Shown here one piece after another: positions 7,618 through 12,843 of a DNA stretch of 25,230 nt. The DNA is from XYD2-FULL-39-9 sp964363685. Its GTDB lineage: Bacteria; Patescibacteriota; Patescibacteriia; Magasanikbacterales; GWA2-37-8. The DNA lies in assembly GCA_964363685.1 (NCBI GenBank), contig CAYIJG010000007.1, positions 1 through 25,230 on the forward strand. The letters run 5' to 3'. Numbering within the stretch: the stretch's first letter is position 1; each line of letters begins with the position of its first letter. The notes below the pieces were generated by a model. That model was given only the letters and a program-made list of their open reading frames with translations, made no database searches and was not told the DNA's origin. The translations under genes and the position numbers were made by a program.

Positions 7618-8039
7618 AGTGCTGTTGTTTATGGGAGTGGTGGAGGTGGAGGCGTGGGCCAACGCCGAGGACATCGCTTTGCATCCCCATTGGAATGCTT
7701 GTCCAGGCTCTTGCCAGGACCCATCTCGATGTAACCCCACTCATTACAACGTGGGTACTCATTGATCTGGAAGCACTCCGGTCCGGAATCGCAGAACGGA
7801 TCGAGAGTCACCTTGACCTTCACCGGCGACTCGTTGGTGGGGGCGCTCTGCATCTGTCGCCACCAAAGGTGACCGACATGAGATGAACAGCGAAAGCAGA
7901 GGAAGCCCCAAGCCACCAAAGCGAGGGCAACCATAACACCGACGAGAACCCGAACACCAACGCGAAACTTGAGATTCGACATAACTCTCCCAACCCACCT
8001 CATCGGTGGACTTGATTTCATTTGCGCCAGTCCTAACGA
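7590..8039. other. GC-rich island 2
   Basis: About 450 bp of GC-rich DNA is bounded on both sides by AT-rich sequence. It holds one leftward gene (7629-7982) and the GC-rich stem of its terminator. The right border coincides with the first base of a 13-bp inverted repeat (8040-8089). No mobility gene is seen. Confidence 0.7.
7629..7982 (-). CDS. Small membrane-anchored Cys-containing protein in GC-rich island 2
   Basis: I chose the ATG at 7980-7982 (117 aa, MSNLKFRVGVRVL) over the upstream ATG at 8048. GGGAG stands a few bases before it, and the N-terminus then forms a clean anchor: positive residues followed by a hydrophobic stretch VLVGVMVALALVAWGFLCF (about 12-30). The rest is polar and short, with paired Cys (DPFCDSGPECF, YPRCNEWGY, AKRCPRRW) and a Pro-rich end (WPTPPPPPLP). 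This fits a membrane-tethered or secreted domain with disulfides. It belongs to no family I recognise. Codons are GC-rich, in contrast to both neighbouring units. It is flanked by its own terminator at 7580-7617 and a structured upstream region. Confidence 0.6.
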   Translation of the reverse strand: MSNLKFRVGVRVLVGVMVALALVAWGFLCFRCSSHVGHLWWRQMQSAPTNESPVKVKVTLDPFCDSGPECFQINEYPRCNEWGYIEMGPGKSLDKHSNGDAKRCPRRWPTPPPPPLP

Positions 8040-8089
8040 CCAACGCATATATCAATAATCATAAATATAATTAATAATATATGCGTTGG
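8040..8089. repeat. 13-bp perfect inverted repeat at the island 2 border
   Basis: Arms CCAACGCATATAT (8040-8052) and ATATATGCGTTGG (8077-8089) are perfect reverse complements around a 24-bp pure A/T-rich loop. It lies exactly at the transition from GC-rich island 2 to AT-rich DNA, 58 bp upstream of the small gene's start at 7982. It could be an operator, a 5'-UTR hairpin, or a recombination site. Confidence 0.7.
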
Positions 8090-8236
8090 CTTACTCCCAA
8101 ATTTTAAACGAACAGCACTCTTTTGAAATGGGTATACTCGCCTATTGTCTAGGCCTTATACCACGTTCTCAATCACCTCTATTTTATATACAGATGATAG
8201 TTGAAATTGGTTAACCCACCCCTATCCACAGTCACC
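8090..8236. other. Intergenic stretch without recognised feature
   Basis: The gap between the island 2 gene and smpB totals 386 bases. Apart from the inverted repeat (8040-8089), the palindromes (8237-8285) and the promoters near 8294-8322, I find no gene, tRNA or known RNA motif here. A weak leftward promoter is possible but not convincing. Confidence 0.4.
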
Positions 8237-8285
8237 TCCCGCGACGAGCGGGATCCTCGATTCTCAAGAATCGGGACAATCGAGG
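8237..8285 (-). repeat. Palindromic repeat, copy 1 (GGATCCCGCTCG family)
   Basis: The hairpin TCCCGC...GCGGGA is followed by CGATTC-tcaa-GAATCG nested in CCTCGATT/AATCGAGG. The minus strand aligns with 10683-10722: both read TTGTCCCGA, a variable hairpin, then GGATCCCGCTCG and CGCGGGA. The variable hairpin differs in sequence but stays paired (CGATTC/GAATCG here, CGACCT/AGGTCG there). Confidence 0.65.
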
Positions 8286-8293
8286 AATTAAAC

Positions 8294-8322
8294 AGTGTAT
8301 AATAAAAACCTTAATTTGTCAA
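8294..8322. promoter_or_regulatory. Overlapping divergent promoters for smpB and leftward island 2
   Basis: Rightward, a perfect -10 TATAAT (8298-8303) has only a weak -35 (GGGACA at 8273-8278, 19-bp spacer); it would drive smpB-ssrA. Leftward, a perfect -35 TTGACA (8317-8322) has TACACT at 8294-8299 after 17 bp. The two -10 elements overlap, so the two directions may compete. Confidence 0.45.
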
Positions 8323-8368
8323 TCATAGCTATTTCTGCTAATATTGGGGTCAACCTAAAAAAATCAAT

Positions 8369-8812
8369 ATGCCCCTTGCCCAAAACAAAAAAGCCGAGTT
8401 TGAATATGAAATCCTAGAAAAATACGAGGCTGGCTTGGTATTGTCCGGACAAGAGGTAAAATCCGCTAAACTTGGACAAATCAATCTAAAAGGTTCATAT
8501 GTGACATTTCATGGCGATAACGCATCGGTGCTAAATATGCATATTAACAAATACAAAGCCGCCGGTCCCCTGCCCGACTATGACCCAACCCAAACCCGCC
8601 GGATTCTTCTCCATAAAAAACAAATCACCTATTTAAGGGCAAAATCTATGGAAAAGGGCTTGACAATTGTACCTTTGCGAGTGTATACTAAGGGACGACT
8701 TCTAAAAATAGAAGTGGCTGTAGCTAGAGGAAAAAAACTTTACGACAAAAGAGAAGTTTTAAAGAAAAGAGAGTTAAAACGAGAAATAGATAGAGCCAAA
8801 AAAGAAAATTAG
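8369..8812 (+). CDS. smpB: SsrA-binding protein SmpB
   Basis: SmpB binds tmRNA and brings it to stalled ribosomes for trans-translation. The 147-aa length is typical. Family landmarks are clear: KKAEFEYEILEKYEAGLVLSGQEVKS at the N-terminus (the OB-fold start with the GxEVKS motif), DPTQTRRILLHKKQI in the middle (usual 'R.RKLLLHKREI'), LTIVPLRVYTKGRLLKIEVAVARGKKLYDKRE, and the basic C-terminal tail that mimics a codon-anticodon duplex in the A site. The start ATATGCCCC lacks a Shine-Dalgarno site, as elsewhere here. The tmRNA gene begins only four bases after the stop, so protein and RNA partner are probably made from one transcript. Confidence 0.95.
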   Translation: MPLAQNKKAEFEYEILEKYEAGLVLSGQEVKSAKLGQINLKGSYVTFHGDNASVLNMHINKYKAAGPLPDYDPTQTRRILLHKKQITYLRAKSMEKGLTIVPLRVYTKGRLLKIEVAVARGKKLYDKREVLKKRELKREIDRAKKEN

Positions 8813-8816
8813 AAAA

Positions 8817-9214
8817 GGGGGTGCCGGGCTTTCGATAGAGGCTGCTGGCTACACTCGCATACCGAGGAAGCTCTGATCCTCGTTAATCACAAAGGGCAAC
8901 ATAATAAGTGCAAACTTGTTATCAAAAGCTAAAGTTGCTTTTACCAATATATTTATTGGTCATAGCGTTTTAGTTCCGGTAATGGCTTAATACCCATTTA
9001 CCCATCACGCCGGCAATACCTAGTAGCCGAATCGTGGTGTCATTCACTAGGCGTAGTCATATAGGAGCGCCGGCTGTTATATGGCGAAGTTACTCGGCTC
9101 GTCAACCCAATTTTCGTCCTCTTCTATTGGATTGATTAAAGAACAAGAGACACTAAGTATGTAGACGGTTTAGTCAAAGTTATCTACACGCGAGTTCAAC
9201 TCTCGCCACCTCCA
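8817..9214 (+). ncRNA. ssrA: tmRNA (ssrA) with a 26-codon tag
   Basis: The tRNA-like ends are clear. The acceptor 5' strand GGGGGTG (8817-8823) pairs with CACCTCC (9207-9213), one G-U, with discriminator A at 9214. T-arm GCGAG-TTCAACT-CTCGC is at 9190-9206. The 3' part carries GACACTAAGTATGTAG, close to the usual 'GACTAAGCATGTAG'. CCA is not encoded (CA follows). The resume codon is probably GCA at 8910; the frame runs 26 codons to TAA (8988-8990). The tag begins ANLLSKAKVA and ends LVPVMA: hydrophobic with a terminal Ala, as degradation tags are, but long and not ending in LAA. Pseudoknot-rich sequence follows. It rescues stalled ribosomes with SmpB, encoded four bases upstream. Confidence 0.93.
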
Positions 9215-9222
9215 CAGCGTCT

Positions 9223-9328
9223 CGCCATAGCTCGGAACGAGCGACGGCGGACAGCGCCACGCCGAAGCTTTAGCGAAGGCGGGCAAAACAAATTTAAGTC
9301 GCCTCCGCTCTTAAAAAGAGCTCCGGCG
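9223..9328 (+). repeat. Three tandem hairpins of the same architecture before infC
   Basis: H1 (9223-9249), H2 (9260-9281) and H3 (9300-9328) each have an outer stem CGCC/GGCG, a symmetric 3+3 internal loop, and an inner stem-loop. Inner stems are GCTCG-gaa-CGAGC, GC-ttta-GC and GCTCTT-aaa-AAGAGC; internal loops are ata/gac, gaa/gaa and tcc/tcc. H3 ends nine bases before the infC ATG. They fill the space between ssrA and infC. They could be repeat insertions, RNA-processing sites for the tmRNA 3' end, or an infC leader; no T-run follows any of them. Confidence 0.7.
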
Positions 9329-9337
9329 TACCGAAGT

Positions 9338-9883
9338 ATGCGTATATCCCACAAAAAACATAAACCAGAGCCGAAAAAAGTCTTTTTTTATAACCAAGGT
9401 ATTACTGTGCCAGAAGTTATGGTGTTGGATAATGCCGGCGCAAATTTGGGAGTGATGAAAACTCCCGAAGCCCTAAAGATGGCGCGTGAACAAGAACTTG
9501 ATCTAGTTCTTATCAATCCTAAATCTACTCCGCCAGTTGCTAAAATTATCGACTTTGGACAATTCCGTTATCAACAAGAAAAAGAAGAGCGCCTCAAACA
9601 AGCCCACGCGCATGTGACTGAAGTCAAGGGTATTCGATTGTCCTTACGCATCTCTCCGCATGATATGGAAATAAGACAAAACCAAGCGATGCAATTCTTA
9701 AATGAAGGCGACAAAGTAAAGGTAGAAATAATTCTTAAAGGCAGAGAACAACAACAAAGACCGATGGCCTCCGGAGTGATAGAAAAATTTGTCAGTAATG
9801 TTAATGCCATTTTACCGGTACGCAAAGATCAAGAAGTAGAATTTCAATTTAATAAGGTGACGGCGATAATTGCTAAGAAATAA
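9338..9883 (+). CDS. infC: Translation initiation factor IF-3
   Basis: IF-3 binds the 30S subunit, keeps it apart from 50S and checks the start codon. The 181-aa length fits. N-domain signatures are FFYNQGITVPEVMVLDNAGANLGVMKTPEALKMAREQELDLVLINP and PPVAKIIDFGQFRYQQEK (usual 'P.PPVCKIMDYGKYKYEQ.K'). The C-domain follows with EVKGIRLSLRISPHDMEIRQNQAMQFLNEGDKVKVEIILKGREQ. The basic start MRISHKKHK fits CPR homologues. It heads infC-rpmI-rplT, the classic order, but lies directly after ssrA with three tandem hairpins in between. No Shine-Dalgarno site is seen before the ATG; H3 lies right there instead. Confidence 0.95.
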   Translation: MRISHKKHKPEPKKVFFYNQGITVPEVMVLDNAGANLGVMKTPEALKMAREQELDLVLINPKSTPPVAKIIDFGQFRYQQEKEERLKQAHAHVTEVKGIRLSLRISPHDMEIRQNQAMQFLNEGDKVKVEIILKGREQQQRPMASGVIEKFVSNVNAILPVRKDQEVEFQFNKVTAIIAKK

Positions 9884-9897
9884 ATTTAATAATAATA

Positions 9898-9968
9898 CGA
9901 ATGGGCTCGAGCCCCACAAATTACACAAATTTATTAGTGTCATTAGTGAGTCGAGAATCGACTATTCG
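9898..9968 (+). repeat. Cloverleaf intergenic repeat, copy B
   Basis: The outer stem is CGAAT/ATTCG (9898-9902 with 9964-9968). Arm 1 is the palindrome GGGCTCGAGCCC (9903-9914), the long central arm is at 9915-9948, and arm 3 is AGTCGA-GAA-TCGACT (9949-9963). The tail CATTTATCCTAACTTAT leads straight into the rpmI ATG at 9986. Confidence 0.85.
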
Positions 9969-9985
9969 CATTTATCCTAACTTAT

Positions 9986-10180
9986 ATGCCTAAAATGAAA
10001 ACACATAAGGCCACCGCTAAAAGATACCAAGTAACAAAGACTGGCAAAATCATGAAACGCACAGCCGGACAGAACCATTTCAATTCCCGTGAAAATGGTA
10101 ATACCGGTCGAAATAAAAAGTCAGACGTGGTCACAAGCCAAACCTTACGCCAAGCAATGAAAACTAATTTACCTAATTAA
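9986..10180 (+). CDS. rpmI: 50S ribosomal protein L35 (bL35)
   Basis: This small basic 64-aa protein matches L35 throughout: MPKMKTHKATAKRYQVTKTGKI (usual 'MPKMKTHRGAAKRFKVTGSGKI') and RTAGQNHFNSRENGNTGRNKK. It binds 23S rRNA in the large subunit. It lies between infC and rplT as in most bacteria. A cloverleaf repeat fills both flanking gaps (copies B and C), leaving no Shine-Dalgarno site; the sequence before the ATG is the conserved tail of that repeat. Confidence 0.96.
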   Translation: MPKMKTHKATAKRYQVTKTGKIMKRTAGQNHFNSRENGNTGRNKKSDVVTSQTLRQAMKTNLPN

Positions 10181-10191
10181 AAAGAATAACA

Positions 10192-10262
10192 CGAATGGGC
10201 TAAAGCCCCACTAATAACACAAATCGATTCGTGTAATTAGTGGGTCGACAACCGACCATTCG
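10192..10262 (+). repeat. Cloverleaf intergenic repeat, copy C
   Basis: The outer stem is CGAAT/ATTCG. Arm 1 is GGGCTAAAGCCC. The central arm has perfect CACTAAT/ATTAGTG and ACAC/GTGT blocks around AATCGATT. Arm 3 is GGTCG/CGACC, a compensated change (A-T to G-C at the base) relative to copy B. The tail CATTTATCCTAAAATTAT leads into the rplT ATG at 10281. Confidence 0.85.
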
Positions 10263-10280
10263 CATTTATCCTAAAATTAT

Positions 10281-10628
10281 ATGACACGTATCAAAGGTGG
10301 CCTGCTCCACGCTAAACGCAGACGAGGCATTCTCAAACACACAAAAGGTTTCCGCTGGGGAAGAAAATCAAAAATCAAGTTAGCTAAACCAGCTAAAATG
10401 AAAGCTGGTCAATACGCTTTCAACGATCGTAAGATCAAGAAGCGCACTAGCCGCGGTTTGTGGAATATCAAAATCAACGCTGCTGTTCGCAACTTCCAAC
10501 TTAGCTACAGTAAATTTATTGACGCACTCAAGAAAAATAATATTGCCCTTGATAGAAAAATCTTAGCCAACTTGGCTCAGAACCATGAAGCCATCTTTGC
10601 CAAAGTGGTTGACGCAGTCAAGAAATAA
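10281..10628 (+). CDS. rplT: 50S ribosomal protein L20 (bL20)
   Basis: This 115-aa basic protein has the L20 hallmarks MTRIKGGLLHAKRRRGILKHTKGFRWGRKSKIKLAK, then YAFNDRKIKKRTSRGLWNIKINAAVRNFQLSYSKFIDALKKNNIALDRKILANLA. L20 is needed early in 50S assembly and in some bacteria represses its own operon through an RNA pseudoknot. Whether the cloverleaf just upstream plays such a role here is unknown. It is the last gene of the smpB-ssrA-infC-rpmI-rplT run. The following hairpins (10641-10722) lack a T-run, so the exact end of the transcript is unclear. Confidence 0.96.
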   Translation: MTRIKGGLLHAKRRRGILKHTKGFRWGRKSKIKLAKPAKMKAGQYAFNDRKIKKRTSRGLWNIKINAAVRNFQLSYSKFIDALKKNNIALDRKILANLAQNHEAIFAKVVDAVKK

Positions 10629-10640
10629 AACTTTTGGTAT

Positions 10641-10661
10641 CCCCTCCTTGGTAAGGAGGGG
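10641..10661. repeat. Perfect 9-bp palindrome after rplT
   Basis: CCCCTCCTT-ggt-AAGGAGGGG forms a 9-bp stem 12 bases after the rplT stop. The context (TGAGAGGTGAGGGGTGG follows) resembles a scattered bacterial intergenic repeat rather than an intrinsic terminator, because no T-run follows on either side. Confidence 0.65.
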
Positions 10662-10682
10662 TGAGAGGTGAGGGGTGGTTTG

Positions 10683-10722
10683 TCCCGACCTCGAAGGTCG
10701 CGGATCCCGCTCGGCGCGGGAC
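10683..10722 (+). repeat. Palindromic repeat, copy 2 (GGATCCCGCTCG family)
   Basis: The hairpin CGACCT-cga-AGGTCG is followed by TCCCGC-tcggc-GCGGGA. It aligns with the minus strand of 8237-8285 (see copy 1) with compensated differences in the first hairpin. Confidence 0.65.
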
Positions 10723-10753
10723 CTCCTTTACGACCTGTCCACAACCTAGACAG

Positions 10754-10784
10754 TTGACAAAAATCTAAAAATCAGTAGTATATA
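10754..10784 (+). promoter_or_regulatory. Promoter of the candidate small RNA
   Basis: A perfect -35 TTGACA (10754-10759) is followed by either TAGTAT (10776-10781, 16-bp spacer) or TATATA (10779-10784, 19-bp spacer). The only thing downstream on this strand before a T-run is the hairpin RNA at 10787-10879. Confidence 0.6.
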
Positions 10785-10786
10785 AC

Positions 10787-10879
10787 TACCTCCAAGGCCC
10801 AGAGAATGCGTGGTATAAGGAGGAAACTTACCCTCCTTAGTTTCCTCTCCTCTTACCACGCACTATCTGGGTCTTTTTT
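10787..10879 (+). ncRNA. Candidate stand-alone small RNA with anti-Shine-Dalgarno-like loop
   Basis: This is one long hairpin ending in TTTTTT (10874-10879). Stem 1 is CCCAGA/TCTGGG (10798-10803 with 10866-10871), then internal loop GAA/CTA. Stem 2 is TGCGTGGTA/TACCACGCA (10807-10815 with 10854-10862, perfect). After internal loop TAAG/TCCTCT, stem 3 is GAGGAAACT/AGTTTCCTC (10820-10828 with 10839-10847). The apical loop is TACCCTCCTT. It has its own promoter and no ORF, and the next gene (10900) is on the opposite strand. CCTCCTT in the loop equals the anti-Shine-Dalgarno core and could also pair with AAGGAGG in the same RNA, giving an alternative fold. It is not SRP RNA or RNase P. It may be the terminator of a longer transcript rather than a functional RNA. 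Confidence 0.55.
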
Positions 10880-10899
10880 AGTTATAATTTTTTATTACA

Positions 10900-11259
10900 T
10901 TATTTCTTCGCCACCGATGTATCCTTAACTACCATATGATTTGTGCCAACAGACTCAACCATATTTAATTTTGCCACTCTGGTGGCAATACTATTTATAG
11001 AACTATTGTCGGCAATTTGCACTTGTAATTTTTGGACTTCCGCTCCCAAACTATCTGTTGTGTCATTCAAAACCTTCATTTGATACCCGAGGGTTGCAGA
11101 AGCGGAAATATTAAAAATATAAGCCCCGCCAAAAATAAATATAACAGCGAACAGTCCAACACGCATCGCTCTAGAAGTCAGCCACTGGGGTAAACTAATA
11201 GTCTGTAATGAAAATTTGAAATTCTGATATTTATTTTGGATTTGACGTTTGATAGACAT
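10900..11259 (-). CDS. FtsL/DivIC-like cell division protein
   Basis: This 119-aa bitopic protein has a basic cytoplasmic N-terminus (MSIKRQIQNKYQNFK), one TM helix at about 32-52 (MRVGLFAVIFIFGGAYIFNI), then an extracytoplasmic coiled coil (QMKVLNDTTDSLGAEVQKLQVQIADNSSINSIATRVAKLNMV). This layout, and its place five bases after rsmH in mraZ-rsmH-x order, is that of FtsL, which helps recruit and activate the septal peptidoglycan machinery. Sequence similarity in this family is low, so the assignment rests on topology and position. The cluster stops here: no ftsI or mur genes follow. Confidence 0.72.
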   Translation of the reverse strand: MSIKRQIQNKYQNFKFSLQTISLPQWLTSRAMRVGLFAVIFIFGGAYIFNISASATLGYQMKVLNDTTDSLGAEVQKLQVQIADNSSINSIATRVAKLNMVESVGTNHMVVKDTSVAKK

Positions 11260-11264
11260 ACGGA

Positions 11265-12209
11265 TTATATTTTTTCTATAACCCTTAATTTAGCGCTTCT
11301 AGCTCGTGGATTGGTTTCCAACTCAGCTTCCGACGCGATAATGGGTTTTTTATTAATTAATTTTATAGATCTGTTCTCTATTGATTTGAAATATTGCTTA
11401 ACGATTCTATCTTCCAATGAATGAAAGGTAATAACTGCTAATCTGCCACCACTTGCAAGTATTTCTACAGCTTGCGGTAAGGCTTTTTTCAAATTTTCTA
11501 ATTCGTGATTGACTTCTATCCGCAAGGCTTGGAAAACCTTTGTAGCTGGATGTAAACCGCCAATCCAAGGAATTTCTTTTTGCGAATTTAATTTTTCTCT
11601 ATATGCTTGTAAAATTATTTCTGTTAATTCTCCGGTTTTTTCTATTTTTTTATTTTTTCTATAAATTGTTATCGCTTTAGCAATTTCTCTACTGAGCTGT
11701 TCTTCGCCCAAGTTTTTAAAAATCACGCTCAAATCATTCTCGCTATAACTATTTACGACATCGGCAGCAGTCAGACTTTCACCTTCAGTTTTGAGCATCT
11801 CGCCGGAGTCATAACGCATATCGAGAGGCTCGTCTGTCAAAAAACTGAACCCTCTCCCCCGCTCTTCAAACTGCGGTGTTGACCAACCCAAGTCCATCAA
11901 AATTGCATTTATCGGTCCAAATTCATTTTTTTCAACAATATTTTTTAGATTGGCAAAGTTGTCTCTTACTAGTACGGCTTTATCTTCGAATCTGTATAAA
12001 AATCTTTTAGCGCGTAAAATCGCTTCCAGATCCAAATCTATACCAAGCAATTTGCCAGTCGGCCTGCCTGCCGGTAGGCATGGCGCAATCTTCTCGAGCA
12101 TGGCTTCACTATGCCCAGCATCGCCGAGCGTACAATCAATGACATTGCTTCCTGATTTTAGTTGTAAAGAGTCAATCGTTTCAGTTGGTAATACCGGTAC
12201 GTGTTTCAT
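11265..12209 (-). CDS. rsmH: 16S rRNA (cytosine(1402)-N(4))-methyltransferase RsmH
   Basis: RsmH methylates N4 of C1402 in the ribosomal P site using SAM. I chose the start MKHVPVLPTETIDSL at 12209 (314 aa) because it matches the family N-terminus and lies 10 bases after mraZ. Motifs: VIDCTLGDAGHSEAML (SAM motif I, about 23-38), GIDLDLEAILRAK, NAILMDLGWSTPQFEERGRGFSF (usual 'D.LGVSS.QLD...RGFSF'), FQALRIEVNHEL, and GGRLAVITFHSLEDRIVKQYF. Oddly, residues 44-50 (CLPAGRP) form an in-frame insertion between the motif I helix and the next strand, encoded by a 16-bp near-palindrome at 12065-12080. Confidence 0.94.
   Translation of the reverse strand: MKHVPVLPTETIDSLQLKSGSNVIDCTLGDAGHSEAMLEKIAPCLPAGRPTGKLLGIDLDLEAILRAKRFLYRFEDKAVLVRDNFANLKNIVEKNEFGPINAILMDLGWSTPQFEERGRGFSFLTDEPLDMRYDSGEMLKTEGESLTAADVVNSYSENDLSVIFKNLGEEQLSREIAKAITIYRKNKKIEKTGELTEIILQAYREKLNSQKEIPWIGGLHPATKVFQALRIEVNHELENLKKALPQAVEILASGGRLAVITFHSLEDRIVKQYFKSIENRSIKLINKKPIIASEAELETNPRARSAKLRVIEKI
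12065..12080. repeat. Palindromic mini-insertion inside rsmH
   Basis: TGCCTGCCGGTAGGCA is palindromic except for one pair that becomes G-T. It encodes CLPAG and part of Arg in the rsmH frame, where relatives normally run straight from the helix (LEKI.P) to GKLLGID. Similar TGCCTGCCGG-type palindromes occur dispersed in CPR genomes, sometimes in genes (recollection, not checked). Confidence 0.65.
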
Positions 12210-12219
12210 ATTGTTTTTG

Positions 12220-12651
12220 TTAGACTCCCAGCTCCCCCATCTTTTCTGCAATCGCTCCACTTTCTGCTTCGGTTTGATTCTTGTATTTATTCCATAATTC
12301 TTCATCCCAGATTTCTAATCGATTATATAGACCGGCTACAACTAAAGTTTTTTTGATACTAGCAAACTTGCGTAAGTACTCTGGCAAAATCACTCGTCCT
12401 TGTTTATCCAGTTCTACATCCATCGCGCCAGCCAGCATGAGTCTAGAAAAAGCACGGCTATTGGATTGACTGATTGGCAACGCGGCCAATTTCTCAGCGA
12501 GCTTTTCCCATTCGGTTTTGGTATAAAGAAAAAGACAATTATCCAAACCTCTGGTGACCACCGCGCCTTTACTAAGTTCACGACGAAATTTAGCTGGAAT
12601 AGCCATTCTGCCTTTATCGTCTAGGTTGTGGCTATATTCACCAATGAACAT
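12220..12651 (-). CDS. mraZ: Transcriptional regulator MraZ
   Basis: MraZ is a DNA-binding protein of the AbrB-like swapped-hairpin fold that represses its own division/cell-wall cluster. I start it at 12651 (143 aa) because MFIGEYSHNLDDKGRMAIPAKFR is the family N-terminus; the upstream ATG at 12696 is not. There are two copies of the conserved motif: DDKGRMAIPAKFR (about 11-23) and DKQGRVILPEYLR (about 88-100). Its expected binding sites lie just upstream: four boxes at exact 10-bp spacing overlapping the -10 (12693-12727), fitting autorepression. It is followed by rsmH and the FtsL-like gene. Confidence 0.94.
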   Translation of the reverse strand: MFIGEYSHNLDDKGRMAIPAKFRRELSKGAVVTRGLDNCLFLYTKTEWEKLAEKLAALPISQSNSRAFSRLMLAGAMDVELDKQGRVILPEYLRKFASIKKTLVVAGLYNRLEIWDEELWNKYKNQTEAESGAIAEKMGELGV

Positions 12652-12692
12652 AAGATTTTGAAATTTATGAAGTAAGAAGACAAGCATTTTCC

Positions 12693-12727
12693 CCACTTCA
12701 TACCACTACAACCCATTTTACACCACT
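12693..12727 (-). promoter_or_regulatory. MraZ operator: four boxes at 10-bp spacing
   Basis: On the minus strand, AGTGG (12723-12727), AATGG (12713-12717), AGTGG (12703-12707) and AGTGG (12693-12697) repeat every 10 bp, on one face of the helix. They overlap and follow the -10 element. MraZ is known to bind short TGG-containing repeats at such spacing; the binding here is inferred. Confidence 0.78.
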
Positions 12728-12743
12728 TCTAAACACAAGTCAA
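12715..12743 (-). promoter_or_regulatory. mraZ promoter
   Basis: On the minus strand, -35 TTGACT (12738-12743), a 17-bp spacer and -10 TAAAAT (12715-12720). The -10 lies between the first and third MraZ boxes, so bound MraZ would block polymerase. Confidence 0.75.
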
Positions 12744-12783
12744 CATTTTATACCATTTTAAACACCAGTTTTTTTGGCTAAGA

Positions 12784-12815
12784 TAAAACAAAAACAGCCC
12801 CCTTGCGGGAGCTGT
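12784..12815 (-). terminator. Intrinsic terminator after the metalloprotease gene
   Basis: On the minus strand the stem ACAGCTCCC/GGGGGCTGT (one U-G) has a GCAA tetraloop (12794-12815) and is followed by TTTTTGTTTT (12784-12793). It ends the transcript of the gene at 12844-13989, before the mraZ promoter. Confidence 0.85.
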
Positions 12816-12843
12816 GGATAAGATTTTTTAAACTGCTTATGTT

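Noticed and set aside
7531..8055. Alternative frames in island 2 (7531-7740, 7559-7762, 7599-7886, 7759-8055)
   Set aside because: GC-rich DNA leaves several frames open. Only the frame ending at 7629 combines a Shine-Dalgarno-like site, a clean membrane anchor and a terminator behind it.
5503..10262. tRNA genes at the cloverleaf repeats
   Set aside because: The folds have no T-loop (TTCRA), anticodon layout or acceptor length. They are repeats, not tRNAs.
10787..10879. SRP RNA or 6S RNA
   Set aside because: The SRP GGAAGCA-type apical motif is missing, and at about 90 nt without a large central bubble it does not fit 6S RNA.
12210..12305. Longer rsmH start at 12305
   Set aside because: It would overlap the end of mraZ by about 86 bases. 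MKHVPVLPTE at 12209 is the family N-terminus.
12652..12696. Longer mraZ start at 12696
   Set aside because: It adds GKMLVFLLHKFQNL before the conserved MFIGEYSHNLDDKGR and would include the MraZ operator and the promoter start in the coding sequence.
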